A stretch of DNA of 64,000 nucleotides, taken from Sedimentisphaera salicampi. Lineage in GTDB: Bacteria; Planctomycetota; Phycisphaerae; Sedimentisphaerales; Sedimentisphaeraceae. Below the pieces are notes generated by a model. That model worked only from the letters and a program-made list of their open reading frames with translations. It was not told where the DNA came from and did no database searches. The DNA lies in NCBI RefSeq assembly GCF_002117005.1, contig NZ_CP021023.1, positions 1,364,001-1,428,000 on the forward strand, written 5' to 3'. Made by a program: the position numbers and the translations under genes. Below are positions 27,697 to 37,186 of the stretch, one piece after another (positions within the stretch are counted from its first letter, which is position 1; each line of letters opens with the position of its first letter).

Positions 27697-28490
27697 GAAT
27701 CCGGCGTATCTGCGATCTTCTTCTTATACGAAAGCACAATCCCGCTGAGCACCAAATCCTCCACGAAATCATCAACAAACTCGCATTCATCCTTGAAGAG
27801 CCCCGCTGATGCCCCCGTTACTACAGTTTGCGGCCAGCTCCCCAGCTCCTCTGCAAATTTACGCACGGAATACTCAAGAAACCCCGCTGCCATATAGAAA
27901 ACTCCATTGTTCACTGCCTGCTCGGTATTTGCGCCAACAGGCAGAGCAGGCTGCTGCACCTGCACCTCCGGGAGCTTCGCTGTTTCGCTGCTGAGCGCAC
28001 GTGCACAAAGCTCAGGCCCCGGGGCGATCGCCCCGCCGAGGAAATTTCCCTCCCCGTCCACAGCATCCACCGTTACGGCTGTGCCTATATCGGCCACCAC
28101 AACCGGCCCCTGAGCAACGACATACGCCGCCGCTGCCGCCATCACGCGGTCAACGCCGGTATCTGCGGGGAATTCTGTATTGAGCTTTATCGGCAGATCT
28201 ACATCCTTGCCAAGCCCAACCTCAAGCGGCTTCTCATCAATCTGCTCACGGCAGAGCTGCCGGAAGCTTTCTGTCCATTCAGGCTTAACGCTCGAGAAAA
28301 CGATCACACCCTCTTTCCTGCCCTCTGTGGAGCGTTTAGCAACGGGCAGCTTATCCCAACACTGCCTGAGGGCATCAGAAACAGCCTGCGAATCGCCGCC
28401 GCTAACGCTCAGAGAAGGCTGCCTCTCTGCATCTATAAAAAGCCCAAACTTGATATTTGAATTGCCTATATCTACTGCAAGAATATTCAT
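27693..28490 (-). CDS. coaX: Type III pantothenate kinase
   Basis: The ORF can be read from 28550, but the ATG at 28490 gives the family N-terminus MNILAVDIGNSNIKFGLF and 265 aa. ASKHA phosphate motifs are visible: DIGNSNIK, the TGVDR-like segment DTGVDRVMAAAAAY and DIGTAVTVD, with GGAIAPGPEL following. It phosphorylates pantothenate in CoA synthesis in the cytoplasm. Its stop overlaps the MnmE-like ATG by 4 bp, forming a two-gene operon. Confidence 0.94.
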   Translation of the reverse strand: MNILAVDIGNSNIKFGLFIDAERQPSLSVSGGDSQAVSDALRQCWDKLPVAKRSTEGRKEGVIVFSSVKPEWTESFRQLCREQIDEKPLEVGLGKDVDLPIKLNTEFPADTGVDRVMAAAAAYVVAQGPVVVADIGTAVTVDAVDGEGNFLGGAIAPGPELCARALSSETAKLPEVQVQQPALPVGANTEQAVNNGVFYMAAGFLEYSVRKFAEELGSWPQTVVTGASAGLFKDECEFVDDFVEDLVLSGIVLSYKKKIADTPDS

Positions 28491-28731
28491 AATATTAACT
28501 TTACCAAAAAGAGATGTATTTGCTGTGTGCGAAACCGAAAGAAAGAGCATAACAATTCACGAGGTCTTGTCAACTTGACCAACCCGCCGGCAGCACATAA
28601 AAAAGGCTCTATTCTCAATGTAAAGCAATTTTACGCAGGCTGATGGAAATATTTTCTAAAATCATTGCAAAAATGCTTGAAAGATTCGAACTTTTTATTA
28701 GAATTCTCCTCTCTTGCTGGGATTCAGCTTC

Positions 28732-28804
<73 letters not shown>

Positions 28805-28817
28805 CTACTCCGGATTC

Positions 28818-28868
28818 GCCCTTGAGAGTCTCAAAAACGCCAGTTGGGAATTCTCAGGGGCATTTTTA
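28818..28868 (+). terminator. Rho-independent terminator after tRNA-Phe
   Basis: Arms 28818-28827 and 28852-28861 pair over 10 bp with one G-U, followed by ATTTTTAATT. It lies 13 bp past the tRNA. Confidence 0.6.
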
Positions 28869-29168
28869 ATTGCCAAGCGGCTGAAGAGCGCCGATGAGGC
28901 GGCGTATTGGATTGCAGAGGTTAAGCAGAGAATTGGACCCAGTGGACTTGCTGGACTGGGTGAATTTAATACTAATACTGGGTCTTCCCCGCCGGCCGAG
29001 ACAGAAATAGCATTTGCCTATTTGATCGCTAATTCCGCTATCACCCTTATCAACATTGCCTGCGGCCTGCTCAAGAAACAAATCAATTCACTCGCCGAAG
29101 CGTTTGAATCCGAAGGCGGATTTACCGAAAGACTATACGCAACGAGAAAAAAGAAAAAGGGCTCATAA
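28865..29168 (+). pseudogene. C-terminal remnant of a four-helix-bundle suffix-domain protein
   Basis: An open frame through the tRNA terminator reads into KRLKSADEAAYWIAEVKQRIG and then ITLINIACGLLKKQINSLAEAFESEGGF before stopping at 29168. This matches the C-terminal suffix region of the four-helix-bundle (S23/IVP-like) family. The N-terminal half, which normally starts with SEKLLPKHGGYRNLKSF, is absent and no start codon or ribosome binding site fits. It shares a 58-bp identical stretch with the truncated copy at 29329-29472, so both are remnants of related genes. The boundary at the 5' side is approximate. Confidence 0.6.
28881..28938. repeat. 58-bp direct repeat, copy 1
   Basis: Identical to 29377-29434. 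It encodes LKSADEAAYWIAEVKQRIG in both copies. The copies lie 496 bp apart and mark two decayed four-helix-bundle genes. Confidence 0.85.
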
Positions 29169-29328
29169 AGCCCGCCGGCCATCTTTGAAATTCAAGCGAA
29201 AAAAGCCTGCTCAGATTTACCAAATTTTAGAACTCTGCTTCTCCCTTTACACGCCTTAAACCATTGTTATAATTATTTATCAGTTTATTGAAGCAGGGAG
29301 AAATAAGGAATTTCGAAAGACTGGGGAT

Positions 29329-29472
29329 ATGAGCGATAGCGAAAAGCTTCTGCCCAAGCACGGGGGATATCGAAATCTGAAGAGCGCCGATGAGGCGGCG
29401 TATTGGATTGCAGAGGTTAAGCAGAGAATTGGACATTGCATTTCAAATACTAATTTCTACAATAACTATTGA
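29329..29472 (+). pseudogene. Truncated four-helix-bundle suffix-domain gene (N-terminus fused to suffix segment)
   Basis: A 47-codon ORF starts MSDSEKLLPKHGGYRNLKS, the usual N-terminus of four-helix-bundle suffix proteins. It then jumps directly to ADEAAYWIAEVKQRIG, which normally comes more than 100 residues later. It ends after unrelated codons at 29472. The helical core is deleted, so it is non-functional or a short peptide. It keeps a promoter (TTTACA at 29246, 16-bp spacer, TATAAT at 29268). Confidence 0.7.
29377..29434. repeat. 58-bp direct repeat, copy 2
   Basis: Identical to 28881-28938; see that entry. The sequence diverges immediately after base 29434. Confidence 0.85.
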
Positions 29473-29536
29473 GGTTAAAGAAATGTTTATATCAAAAAAA
29501 TATTTGTAATGTTATCAAAGAGTTTTTGGAGTTAAA

Positions 29537-31744
29537 ATGGCTAAAAAATATTATGCTCATTCGAAGCCTGTCAATTTAATTGATAATAAAAGCAGAGAAA
29601 ATTGGCATTTATTAAAAGACCATCTGCAAAGTGTTGCTGAGATTTCCAGTTCTTTTGCGTCTGAGTTCAACTGCAGCAACTGGGGATATTTGATTGGTCT
29701 GCTCCACGACACTGGCAAATATTCAAAAGAATTTCAGGATTATCTCTTAAAAAGCAGTCAATCACCACCGAATAAAAAGCCTTCTATAAAAGTAGATCAC
29801 TCCACAGCGGGCGGACAATACGTAAGTGGAATTGATCCGCAAATAGGGAAATTGTTAGCTTATTGCATCTGCGGGCATCATTCCGGCCTACCCGACGGTC
29901 TGTCCTCTGAAAGTTCATGCTTAAACGAACGCCTTAAAAAAGAAGTTCCTGAATATCATCATGCAGACACAATTAAAAGTAATTTAGACCTTCCAAAAAA
30001 TCCTCCCTTTCCTATTTCGACTGATCGGGCAGGAATTCAATTATTCTTTCTTATTAAAATGCTATTCTCCAGCTTGGTTGATGCTGATTTTTTAGATTCT
30101 GAAAATTTTTTTGACTACAAAAGGACTTCTCTTCGAGGCAGCAATCATACTTTAAGAGATCTCCATCATGCTCTCTCCAACAATATGGACGCTATGCTCA
30201 GTAACGTTCCAGACACAAACATTAACAAAATCAGAAAAGATATTCTGAAAGACTGCATAGAAGCTTCTTCCCTGCCTCCCGGGCTTTTTTCTCTCACCGT
30301 ACCTACAGGCGGAGGAAAAACTCTAAGCTCAATGAGATTTGCACTTGAACATGCAATAAAAAACAAAAAAGAAAGAATTATTTATGTAATACCTTACACA
30401 AATATTATTGAACAGAACGCAGAGGTATTTCGAGAATTTTTACATCCCGATGCAGTAATCGAACATCACAGCAATTTTGAATATGATGATAACGATTTTG
30501 AATACAACAAGGCAAAATTAGCCTCAGAAAATTGGGACTGGCCTGTGATTATAACCACCAGCGTACAGTTTTACGAATCCCTATTTTCAAACAAAACTTC
30601 AAAAAATAGAAAGCTCCATAATATTGTAAACAGTGTAATAATACTGGACGAGGTTCAAAAAATACCATTGGAGTATTTAATCCCATGCATTGAATCGTTA
30701 AGAGAGCTTTCACAAAGCTACAACTGCACAACCGTTTTATGCAGCGCAACACAACCTGCTATTATTAAAAGAAATGATTTTCCTCAAGGGCTGGAAAATG
30801 TAAGAGAGATTGCTAAGTCTCCCAATCAACTGGCTGAAAAGCTCAAAAGGGTTCAAGCGAAATATTTAGGTGTGAGGAACGAAGAGGAAATTGCCGAAGA
30901 GTTATCAAATGCCTCTCAAGGACTATGCATTGTGAATACAAAAAAAACGGCTGCTGAGATTTTTAGGCTGCTCCCTCAAGAAAACTCATACCATTTAAGC
31001 ACAAATATGTATCCTGCCCACAGGCGAAAAGTTCTTGAGGAAATTAAAGGAAGGCTCAATAATCATGAAGCCTGCCTGCTCGTCAGCACTCAGCTTGTGG
31101 AAGCGGGAGTTGATATTGATTTTCCTGTTGTTTACAGAGCCATGGCTGGTTTGGATTCAATAGCTCAGGCAGCAGGAAGGTGCAATAGAGAAGGACGGCT
31201 TGATTGGGGAAAGCTTTTCATATTCGAGCCAGAAAACGGCTGTCCGCCCGGCTTCTTAACTCAAAGTGCTAACGAAACTGTAACCATCCTAAACACTTCA
31301 AAAAAAGAAATTCTTGACCTATCCAATATTGAAGAATACTTTAAAAATCTTTATTGGATTAGTGAAGAGCAGTTGGATAAAGAAGGAATTGTTAAAGAAA
31401 TTGAAGAATCAAAACAAAACCTCAATTTCCCGTTCAAAAAGGTGTCTGAGAACTTTAAATTAATCAAAGATGATACCAAGCCGCTTATTATCCAAAGAGA
31501 TAAGGAAGCAAAAAAACTGATTTCAGAGGTGAATGAATTTGCAAATTTAAGGAAAATTTCAAGGCAGCTCCAAAAATACACTGTTCAGGTTCACCAGAGC
31601 AACTGGGCAAAATTATTTGAATATGGAGCAATCGAAATAGTACAGGATACTTTCCCTGTACTTATTAGAGATGAGCTTTACGATGAAAAAATAGGATTGA
31701 ATTTAGATAACTTAGAAATTGATGCAGGAAAATTGATTGTTTAA
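29537..31744 (+). CDS. cas3: CRISPR-associated helicase/nuclease Cas3 (type I-C)
   Basis: This 735-aa protein has an N-terminal HD nuclease domain (His57-Asp58 in LLHDTGKYS, a further CGHHSG motif near 115). The SF2 helicase has Walker A PTGGGKT at about 256-262 and motif II DEVQ at 371-374, and the second helicase domain shows QLVEAGVDIDFPVVYRAMAGLDSIAQAAGRCNR-type motifs V and VI. It unwinds and degrades target DNA after Cascade binding. TTGGAG lies 8 bp before the ATG. It is the first gene of the cas operon and is clearly AT-rich relative to the flanking chromosome. Confidence 0.96.
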   Translation: MAKKYYAHSKPVNLIDNKSRENWHLLKDHLQSVAEISSSFASEFNCSNWGYLIGLLHDTGKYSKEFQDYLLKSSQSPPNKKPSIKVDHSTAGGQYVSGIDPQIGKLLAYCICGHHSGLPDGLSSESSCLNERLKKEVPEYHHADTIKSNLDLPKNPPFPISTDRAGIQLFFLIKMLFSSLVDADFLDSENFFDYKRTSLRGSNHTLRDLHHALSNNMDAMLSNVPDTNINKIRKDILKDCIEASSLPPGLFSLTVPTGGGKTLSSMRFALEHAIKNKKERIIYVIPYTNIIEQNAEVFREFLHPDAVIEHHSNFEYDDNDFEYNKAKLASENWDWPVIITTSVQFYESLFSNKTSKNRKLHNIVNSVIILDEVQKIPLEYLIPCIESLRELSQSYNCTTVLCSATQPAIIKRNDFPQGLENVREIAKSPNQLAEKLKRVQAKYLGVRNEEEIAEELSNASQGLCIVNTKKTAAEIFRLLPQENSYHLSTNMYPAHRRKVLEEIKGRLNNHEACLLVSTQLVEAGVDIDFPVVYRAMAGLDSIAQAAGRCNREGRLDWGKLFIFEPENGCPPGFLTQSANETVTILNTSKKEILDLSNIEEYFKNLYWISEEQLDKEGIVKEIEESKQNLNFPFKKVSENFKLIKDDTKPLIIQRDKEAKKLISEVNEFANLRKISRQLQKYTVQVHQSNWAKLFEYGAIEIVQDTFPVLIRDELYDEKIGLNLDNLEIDAGKLIV

Positions 31745-31756
31745 TAAGGAGATTTT

Positions 31757-32419
31757 ATGAGCTATGGAGTGAAATTAAAAGTCTGGGGCGATTACGCGCT
31801 CTTTACCCGGCCGGAAATGAAATCCGAAAGAGTAAGTTATGATGTAATCACGCCGTCTGCCGCAAGAGGAGTTTTAGAAGCGGTTTATTGGAAACCGGAA
31901 ATAAAATGGATCATAAAAAAAATTCATGTATTAAAACCTATTCGATTTACCAACATCAGGAGAAACGAAGTTTCTCAGAGAACAAAAAAACCTTCAACCA
32001 GTCTTATAAATAAAGGCGGAACTGATGACAGCTTAGCCCTCTATATTGAAGACTCAAGGCAGCAGAGAGCTTCTATGATTTTGCGGGATGTATCGTACGT
32101 GATAGAAGCATATTGCCAGCTTAATGACCCTGCAGACAGCAACATAGGCAAGCATTTAGATATGTTCAAACGCCGCGCTGCTAAAGGCAAATGTTTTAGT
32201 CAGCCCTATTTTGGATGCAGAGAATTCAGCGCAAATTTCAGGCGGCTTGGAGAAGACGAGGCGATTGCGTCTTCTGAAAATAATGGAGAAAAAGATTTAG
32301 GGTTTATGCTTCACGACTTAGACTACCAAAATAACTATCAGCCCAGATTTTTCCGTGCAGTAATGCACAATGGCATAATTGAAGTTCCTGATTTATTCGC
32401 AGAGGAGGTGAAAACATGA
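31757..32419 (+). CDS. cas5c: Cas5c/Cas5d crRNA-processing protein (type I-C)
   Basis: The 220-aa protein has the Cas5 N-terminal RAMP strand (YGVKLKVWGDYALFTRPEMKSERVSYDVITPSAARGVLEAVYWKP region), characteristic of the I-C type. In this subtype Cas5c replaces Cas6 and cleaves the repeat hairpin to make crRNA. A strong AAGGAG ribosome binding site precedes the ATG. The stop overlaps the start of cas8c by 4 bp. Confidence 0.95.
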   Translation: MSYGVKLKVWGDYALFTRPEMKSERVSYDVITPSAARGVLEAVYWKPEIKWIIKKIHVLKPIRFTNIRRNEVSQRTKKPSTSLINKGGTDDSLALYIEDSRQQRASMILRDVSYVIEAYCQLNDPADSNIGKHLDMFKRRAAKGKCFSQPYFGCREFSANFRRLGEDEAIASSENNGEKDLGFMLHDLDYQNNYQPRFFRAVMHNGIIEVPDLFAEEVKT

Positions 32420-34152
32420 TTATCCAAGAATTGAGCAGATATTACGACAGGCTCAAAGAGAGAGAAGACCTTCAAGTTCCAGAGCCAGGTTTCTCCGTAG
32501 AAAAGATTAACGCTGCTGCGGTTATTGATGAAAACGGAAATCTGAAGCAAGTTAAAGACCTGCAAATTTATGAAAAGAAAAAATCGTATCCAAGGTATAT
32601 GGATGTTCCGCAAAGTTTCGGCCGATCTGGTTCGAAAGCTCATGAGCATCCATTTTTTCTCTGGGATAATACCGGCTTTGTATTAGGAAGCAGCGGCAAA
32701 GATGCAAAGAAAGACAAGCTGAAGTTCGATAATTTCAAAAAACTGCATTTCGATTTACTCGAAAAATGCGAGGAACCTGAAGCAAAAGCCTTACTGAATT
32801 TTTTTCAGAAATGGCAGCCATCTTCAGCTGAAGGTATTGACAACTGGGAAGAAATTGAGGGCAAGAATATAGTTTTCCAGCTTGAAACCAAAAGGGCATT
32901 TATTCATGAAAATCCTGTCATAAGGAAGATATGGTCGGATAATTACAAGAACTTCTTGAGTATTGATTTTTCAGACGGAATATGCTCTGTTACAGGCGAA
33001 GCTGAGCAAATCCCTAATATACACCCTATGCTTGGAGGGGTTAGAGGAGCTCAAAGCAGCGGAGCTGCAATTGTTTCATACAATAAGAGTTCTTTTGAGT
33101 CTTATGGAAAAACACAAAATTACAATTCGTCTGTTGGCAGTAAAGCAGCCTTCAAATACACTACTGCCCTGAAATATCTCCTGAGCTCTAACAGCAGGCA
33201 AAAGATTCAGATAGGTGACGCCACCACAATTTTCTGGTCGGAAAGGCAGAGTGCTGTTGAAGGTATCTTTGGTTTGGTTTTTGAACCATACAATAATGAA
33301 GATTCCGAGAATAAATCTGTAAGAACTTTTCTCGAAACAGTTCGATTAGGAAGAAAGCCGGCTGATATTGAAGAAGGCAACAACTTCTACATCCTCGGGC
33401 TCTCTCCAAATGCTTCAAGATTGTCTGTGCGGTTCTGGCATGTTTCAGATGTTTCTGATATATGTGAAAAAATCGGGCAGCATTTCAGGGATTTACAGAT
33501 AATCCGCAGCTCAGATAAAGACAGCGAATTTCCTTCTCTCTGGCAGATCCTTCGGCAGACAGTAAGCCAGAAATCACATGAAGGCCCGCCTCCTCTGCTT
33601 TCCGGAGCATTGATGATGGCAATCCTAAAAGGAACTGCATACCCTGAACGAATCCTTTCATTACTTATTGAAAGAATAAGAGCTAATGAAAATGTAAATT
33701 ACTGTAAAGCAGCAGTGATTAAGGCTGTGCTTACAAGAAAATCAAGAATTTTTAATAATAACAATTTGGAGGTTGCTATGTCGTTAGACAAAAACAACAA
33801 AAATCCAGCTTATCTGCTGGGGCGTCTGTTTGCAGTGTTAGAAAGGCTGCAGCAAAGCGCTATCGGAAATGCAAATGCTACAATTAAAGACCGATTCTAT
33901 GGCTCGGCTTCTGCCACTCCACGGGCAGTTTTTCCAAATCTTCTAAAGCTCGCCCAGCATCACATTTCCAAATCTGATTATGGAACTTTCTACGATAAAC
34001 TTATCGAGGAGATTGTTTCAGAGGTTTCCGCCTTCCCTGCTCATTTTACAATCGAACAGCAGGGGCTTTTCGCTATAGGCTATTATCATCAAAGACAGGA
34101 CCTGTTCACTAAAAATGAAAAAACTAATAATCAGGAGAATGAAAATGAATGA
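32416..34152 (+). CDS. cas8c: Cas8c/Csd1 large Cascade subunit
   Basis: The 578-aa protein is of usual Csd1 length. Landmarks include [13 protein letters not shown], an N-terminal [15 protein letters not shown] stretch, the mid-protein segment [21 protein letters not shown] and the C-terminal helical region with [23 protein letters not shown]. It recognises the PAM and forms the small subunit by internal translation in some systems (a candidate internal ATG near 33778 follows a TTGGAGG stretch). It overlaps cas5c by 4 bp. Confidence 0.94.
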   Translation: MIIQELSRYYDRLKEREDLQVPEPGFSVEKINAAAVIDENGNLKQVKDLQIYEKKKSYPRYMDVPQSFGRSGSKAHEHPFFLWDNTGFVLGSSGKDAKKDKLKFDNFKKLHFDLLEKCEEPEAKALLNFFQKWQPSSAEGIDNWEEIEGKNIVFQLETKRAFIHENPVIRKIWSDNYKNFLSIDFSDGICSVTGEAEQIPNIHPMLGGVRGAQSSGAAIVSYNKSSFESYGKTQNYNSSVGSKAAFKYTTALKYLLSSNSRQKIQIGDATTIFWSERQSAVEGIFGLVFEPYNNEDSENKSVRTFLETVRLGRKPADIEEGNNFYILGLSPNASRLSVRFWHVSDVSDICEKIGQHFRDLQIIRSSDKDSEFPSLWQILRQTVSQKSHEGPPPLLSGALMMAILKGTAYPERILSLLIERIRANENVNYCKAAVIKAVLTRKSRIFNNNNLEVAMSLDKNNKNPAYLLGRLFAVLERLQQSAIGNANATIKDRFYGSASATPRAVFPNLLKLAQHHISKSDYGTFYDKLIEEIVSEVSAFPAHFTIEQQGLFAIGYYHQRQDLFTKNEKTNNQENENE

Positions 34153-35026
34153 ACCAATTAAAAACCGCTACGAATTTGTTTATCTTTTTGATGTTGAAAA
34201 CGGCAATCCTAATGGCGACCCTGACGCAGGAAATATGCCGAGAATAGACCCTGAAACGCACTTCGGAATTATTACCGACGTGTGCCTGAAAAGAAAAATC
34301 CGCAATTTTGTTGAAATATCCAGCGGAGCCCAGCCGCCAAACGATATTTACGTAAAGGAAAAGGCTGTTCTTTCAAAACAGCAGGGTAAAGCATATCAAG
34401 CGCTGCAGTTCGATAGTAAGAAGGATAAAGGAGCTGAAATTATAAGTCAAGCGAGGCGGTGGATGTGTCAAAACTTTTACGATATAAGAACCTTTGGTGC
34501 TGTTATGAGCCTTAAAGAAAACAACTGCGGACAGGTAAGAGGCCCTGTACAGATAAATTTTGCCAGAAGCATTGATCCGATATGCCCCCTTGATGTTACA
34601 ATCACCAGAATGGCTGTTGCCACAGAAAAAGAAGCTGATTCTCAATCCGGCGATAACAGGACTATGGGACGAAAACAGATCGTTCCTTATGGACTCTACC
34701 GCGTTGAAGGGTACATTTCAGCTCATCTTGCAGCGCAGACCGGTTTTGGCGAAGAAGACCTTGAAATGCTCTGGCAGGCATTGATAAATATGTTCGATCA
34801 CGACCACTCCGCCGCTCGGGGAAAGATGTGCGCAAGAAAGCTTATAGTGTTCAAGCATGATTCTGCTCTCGGAAATGCTCCTGCTCACAAACTGTTTGAT
34901 AAGGTTAAGATTAAGCAGGTTGGAGAAACAAAACCTGCAAGAGAGTTTGAAGATTATGAATTGGAATTGCCCGAAGATGGAAAGCTTCCCGACTTCCAAG
35001 AAGTTACAGTTATAAACAAATTATGA
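34145..35026 (+). CDS. cas7c: Cas7c/Csd2 Cascade backbone protein
   Basis: The ORF opens at 34115, but the ATG at 34145 follows AGGAGA with 7-nt spacing and gives the family start [27 protein letters not shown]. The 293-aa product is a Cas7 family RRM-fold protein that lines the crRNA. Landmarks include [17 protein letters not shown]-like [20 protein letters not shown] and [13 protein letters not shown]. It overlaps the end of cas8c by 8 bp and the start of cas4 by 4 bp. Confidence 0.95.
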   Translation: MNEPIKNRYEFVYLFDVENGNPNGDPDAGNMPRIDPETHFGIITDVCLKRKIRNFVEISSGAQPPNDIYVKEKAVLSKQQGKAYQALQFDSKKDKGAEIISQARRWMCQNFYDIRTFGAVMSLKENNCGQVRGPVQINFARSIDPICPLDVTITRMAVATEKEADSQSGDNRTMGRKQIVPYGLYRVEGYISAHLAAQTGFGEEDLEMLWQALINMFDHDHSAARGKMCARKLIVFKHDSALGNAPAHKLFDKVKIKQVGETKPAREFEDYELELPEDGKLPDFQEVTVINKL

Positions 35027-35706
35027 GCTATTCAGAAGAACAATTTCTCCAACTTTCCGGCTTGCAGCATTATCAATTCTGCAAGCGGCAGTGGGGCCTG
35101 ATACATATTGAGCTTCTATGGGCAGAAAATTTCCTTACTGCAAGCGGAAATTTGCTCCACAGCAGGGTTCACAAAAGAGACACAGAAATGCGTGGCGGCG
35201 TTTTAATGTCCAGAGGTCTCAGGCTCCACAGTTATAAATTAGGTTTGGCAGGGCAAGCTGATATCGTCCAGTTCGAAAGATCTGATTCTTCAAATGATAA
35301 GCTAACTTGTGATTTACCAGCATTTGAAGGGCGTTGGAAGCCTTGTCCTGTTGAATTTAAACACGGCAAACCAAAAATTTCAGCCTGCGATAGAATTCAG
35401 CTATGTGCTCAGGCTGTATGCTTGGAAGAAATGCTTGAAGTGCAGATTGACTTGGGGCAAATTTTTTACGGCAAAACAAGGAGAAGAGAAGACGTTGAAT
35501 TTACTGAACAGTTACGAGATAAAACGGCAGCTTTGGCAAATGAGATTCACAAAGTTTTTGATTTAGGTGTTGTTCCAAAAGTAACTCCTGGGCCTAAATG
35601 CAAAAGCTGTTCTCTTAGAGAATTATGCCTGCCTAAAACGACTGGCATAGACAAAAAGGTAAAACAATATATAGAAAGAATATTGTCTGATGAAACGGAT
35701 GCTTAA
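35023..35706 (+). CDS. cas4: Cas4 exonuclease for spacer selection
   Basis: The 227-aa protein carries the Cas4/AddB-like nuclease fold with catalytic residues in VEFKHGKPK. The four Cys of the 4Fe-4S cluster are Cys19/20-region (QFCKRQW) and [10 protein letters not shown] near the C-terminus. In type I-C it defines PAM and spacer orientation with Cas1-Cas2. The ATG overlaps the cas7c stop by 4 bp, and its 3' end overlaps cas1 by 17 bp. Confidence 0.95.
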   Translation: MSYSEEQFLQLSGLQHYQFCKRQWGLIHIELLWAENFLTASGNLLHSRVHKRDTEMRGGVLMSRGLRLHSYKLGLAGQADIVQFERSDSSNDKLTCDLPAFEGRWKPCPVEFKHGKPKISACDRIQLCAQAVCLEEMLEVQIDLGQIFYGKTRRREDVEFTEQLRDKTAALANEIHKVFDLGVVPKVTPGPKCKSCSLRELCLPKTTGIDKKVKQYIERILSDETDA

Positions 35707-36718
35707 CACTCTTTTCGTTACTACGCAAGGAGCGTATCTTTCAAAAAAGGGAGACACTGTTCTCGTAAATATTGACAGAGAAGTAAAGCTTAGGGTTCCA
35801 ATTCACACTTTAAGCCAGATAACTTGTTTCGGACAAATATCTATGAGTCCATTTCTAATGGGGCTCTGCGGCGAAAAAGGGGTTTCTGTTTCGTTTCTTA
35901 CAGAAAACGGAAGATTCCTTGCGAGAGTAAATGGGCCGGTATCTGGTAACGTGCTTCTTCGAAAAGCGCAGTTTGAGTTTCAGCAAAAAAACGGCAAAAC
36001 TTCCAAGCTCGCTGGCAAATTTGTTACCGCCAAAATAGCCAACTATAGAGCTGTATTGCAAAGAGCTCTTAGAGATAACCCCGAGAATAAATCTGACGAG
36101 TTAAATAAAGCCTCAAAATATATGAAAAGCTCTGCATTTGTGGCATTAGAATCTGAATCTTTGGATATAATTAGGGGCATAGAAGGGGAAGCAGCAAGGA
36201 CATACTTTTCTGTTTTCGACCACTTAATTCTTTGCCAAAAAGAGGATTTTAAATTTACTTCAAGGTCAAAGAGGCCTCCATTAGACAAAATCAATGCTAT
36301 GCTTTCTTTTGCTTACACCTTGCTGGTAAATGATGTACGATCCGCTTTGGAATCAGTAGGCTTAGACCCTGCAGTAGGCTTTCTTCATTCTTTGAGGCCA
36401 GGAAGGCCGTCTCTTGCTCTTGATATCATGGAAGAATTGAGACCTATATTTGGAGACAGGCTCATTCTATCACTGATAAACAGAAAGCAGATTACATCTT
36501 CTGGATTCAAAAAGACCGAATCTGGGGCAGTGGAAATGAATGAAGAAACAAGAAAATTACTTATCAATGCTTATCAAAAGAGAAAGCAGGATGAGATTAT
36601 ACACCCTTTCACTAAAGAAAAAATCAAGTTTGGCCTTTTACCACACTTGCAGGCAATGCTTCTTGCCAGATTCTTGAGAGCTGAAATGGAAGATTATCCA
36701 CCTTATTTTTGGAAATAA
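35690..36718 (+). CDS. cas1: Cas1 integrase (type I-C)
   Basis: The 342-aa integrase has the usual Cas1 motifs: [21 protein letters not shown] in the N-terminal beta region, the catalytic Glu in [14 protein letters not shown], His in [21 protein letters not shown] and Asp that follows. The start at 35690 overlaps cas4 by 17 bp; a second ATG is at 35699. With Cas2 it integrates spacers at the leader end of the array. Confidence 0.96.
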   Translation: MKRMLNTLFVTTQGAYLSKKGDTVLVNIDREVKLRVPIHTLSQITCFGQISMSPFLMGLCGEKGVSVSFLTENGRFLARVNGPVSGNVLLRKAQFEFQQKNGKTSKLAGKFVTAKIANYRAVLQRALRDNPENKSDELNKASKYMKSSAFVALESESLDIIRGIEGEAARTYFSVFDHLILCQKEDFKFTSRSKRPPLDKINAMLSFAYTLLVNDVRSALESVGLDPAVGFLHSLRPGRPSLALDIMEELRPIFGDRLILSLINRKQITSSGFKKTESGAVEMNEETRKLLINAYQKRKQDEIIHPFTKEKIKFGLLPHLQAMLLARFLRAEMEDYPPYFWK

Positions 36719-36720
36719 AA

Positions 36721-37011
36721 ATGCTGGTTTTGATTACTTATGATGTAAATACTCAGACAAAAGATGGAAGCAGGAGACTTAGGAAGGTTGCAAAAGCATG
36801 CGAAAATGTAGGGCAGAGGGTTCAAAATTCTGTATTTGAATGCCTGCTTGAACCTGCACAATGGGTTGAATTGAAGGATAAATTGTTGAACTTGGCCGAT
36901 ATGGAAAAGGACAGCCTTAGATTTTATTATCTTGGGAAAAACTGGCAAAGACGTATCGAACATTTTGGATCCAAACCTTCCTACGACCCTGAAGGACCGC
37001 TCATTGTATGA
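36721..37011 (+). CDS. cas2: Cas2 adaptation protein
   Basis: The 96-aa protein starts [19 protein letters not shown] with the conserved Asp near residue 8 and has [18 protein letters not shown]. It forms a dimer that bridges Cas1 pairs. The ATG at 36721 is 2 bp after the cas1 stop. Its stop codon TGA is inside the left arm of the terminator hairpin. Confidence 0.95.
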   Translation: MLVLITYDVNTQTKDGSRRLRKVAKACENVGQRVQNSVFECLLEPAQWVELKDKLLNLADMEKDSLRFYYLGKNWQRRIEHFGSKPSYDPEGPLIV

Positions 37012-37056
37012 TGCGAACCCCAAGCGCCTACAATTTACTTGGGAGGTTCGCATTTT
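37011..37056 (+). terminator. Rho-independent terminator at the end of the cas operon
   Basis: The arm starting ATGCGAACC at 37011 pairs with the arm ending GGTTCGCAT at 37053, with a small asymmetric bulge and a second part CCAAG/CTTGG, then TTTTT. It separates the cas operon from the array. Confidence 0.75.
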
Positions 37057-37186
37057 TCGTAACTTATTCTTTAACAACTGAATAGAGTTGCATAAAAAAA
37101 GGCTGGTTTTCTTTTTTTATGTTTTGGCTAAGGTTCGCAAATATTGACTTATAAAACCTGATAAATAAACTTGTTACCATTAAGCT
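37057..37186 (+). promoter_or_regulatory. CRISPR leader
   Basis: An AT-rich 130-bp stretch sits between the cas terminator and the first repeat. GGTTCGCA recurs at 37133-37140. It should hold the array promoter and the integration site for new spacers; a precise promoter is not obvious. Confidence 0.65.

Noticed and set aside
27828-28460. 210-aa ORF on the plus strand
   Set aside because: It lies antisense to coaX with no family features.
36703-37077. 124-aa minus-strand ORF opposite cas2
   Set aside because: It is antisense to cas2 and the terminator hairpin; no supporting features.
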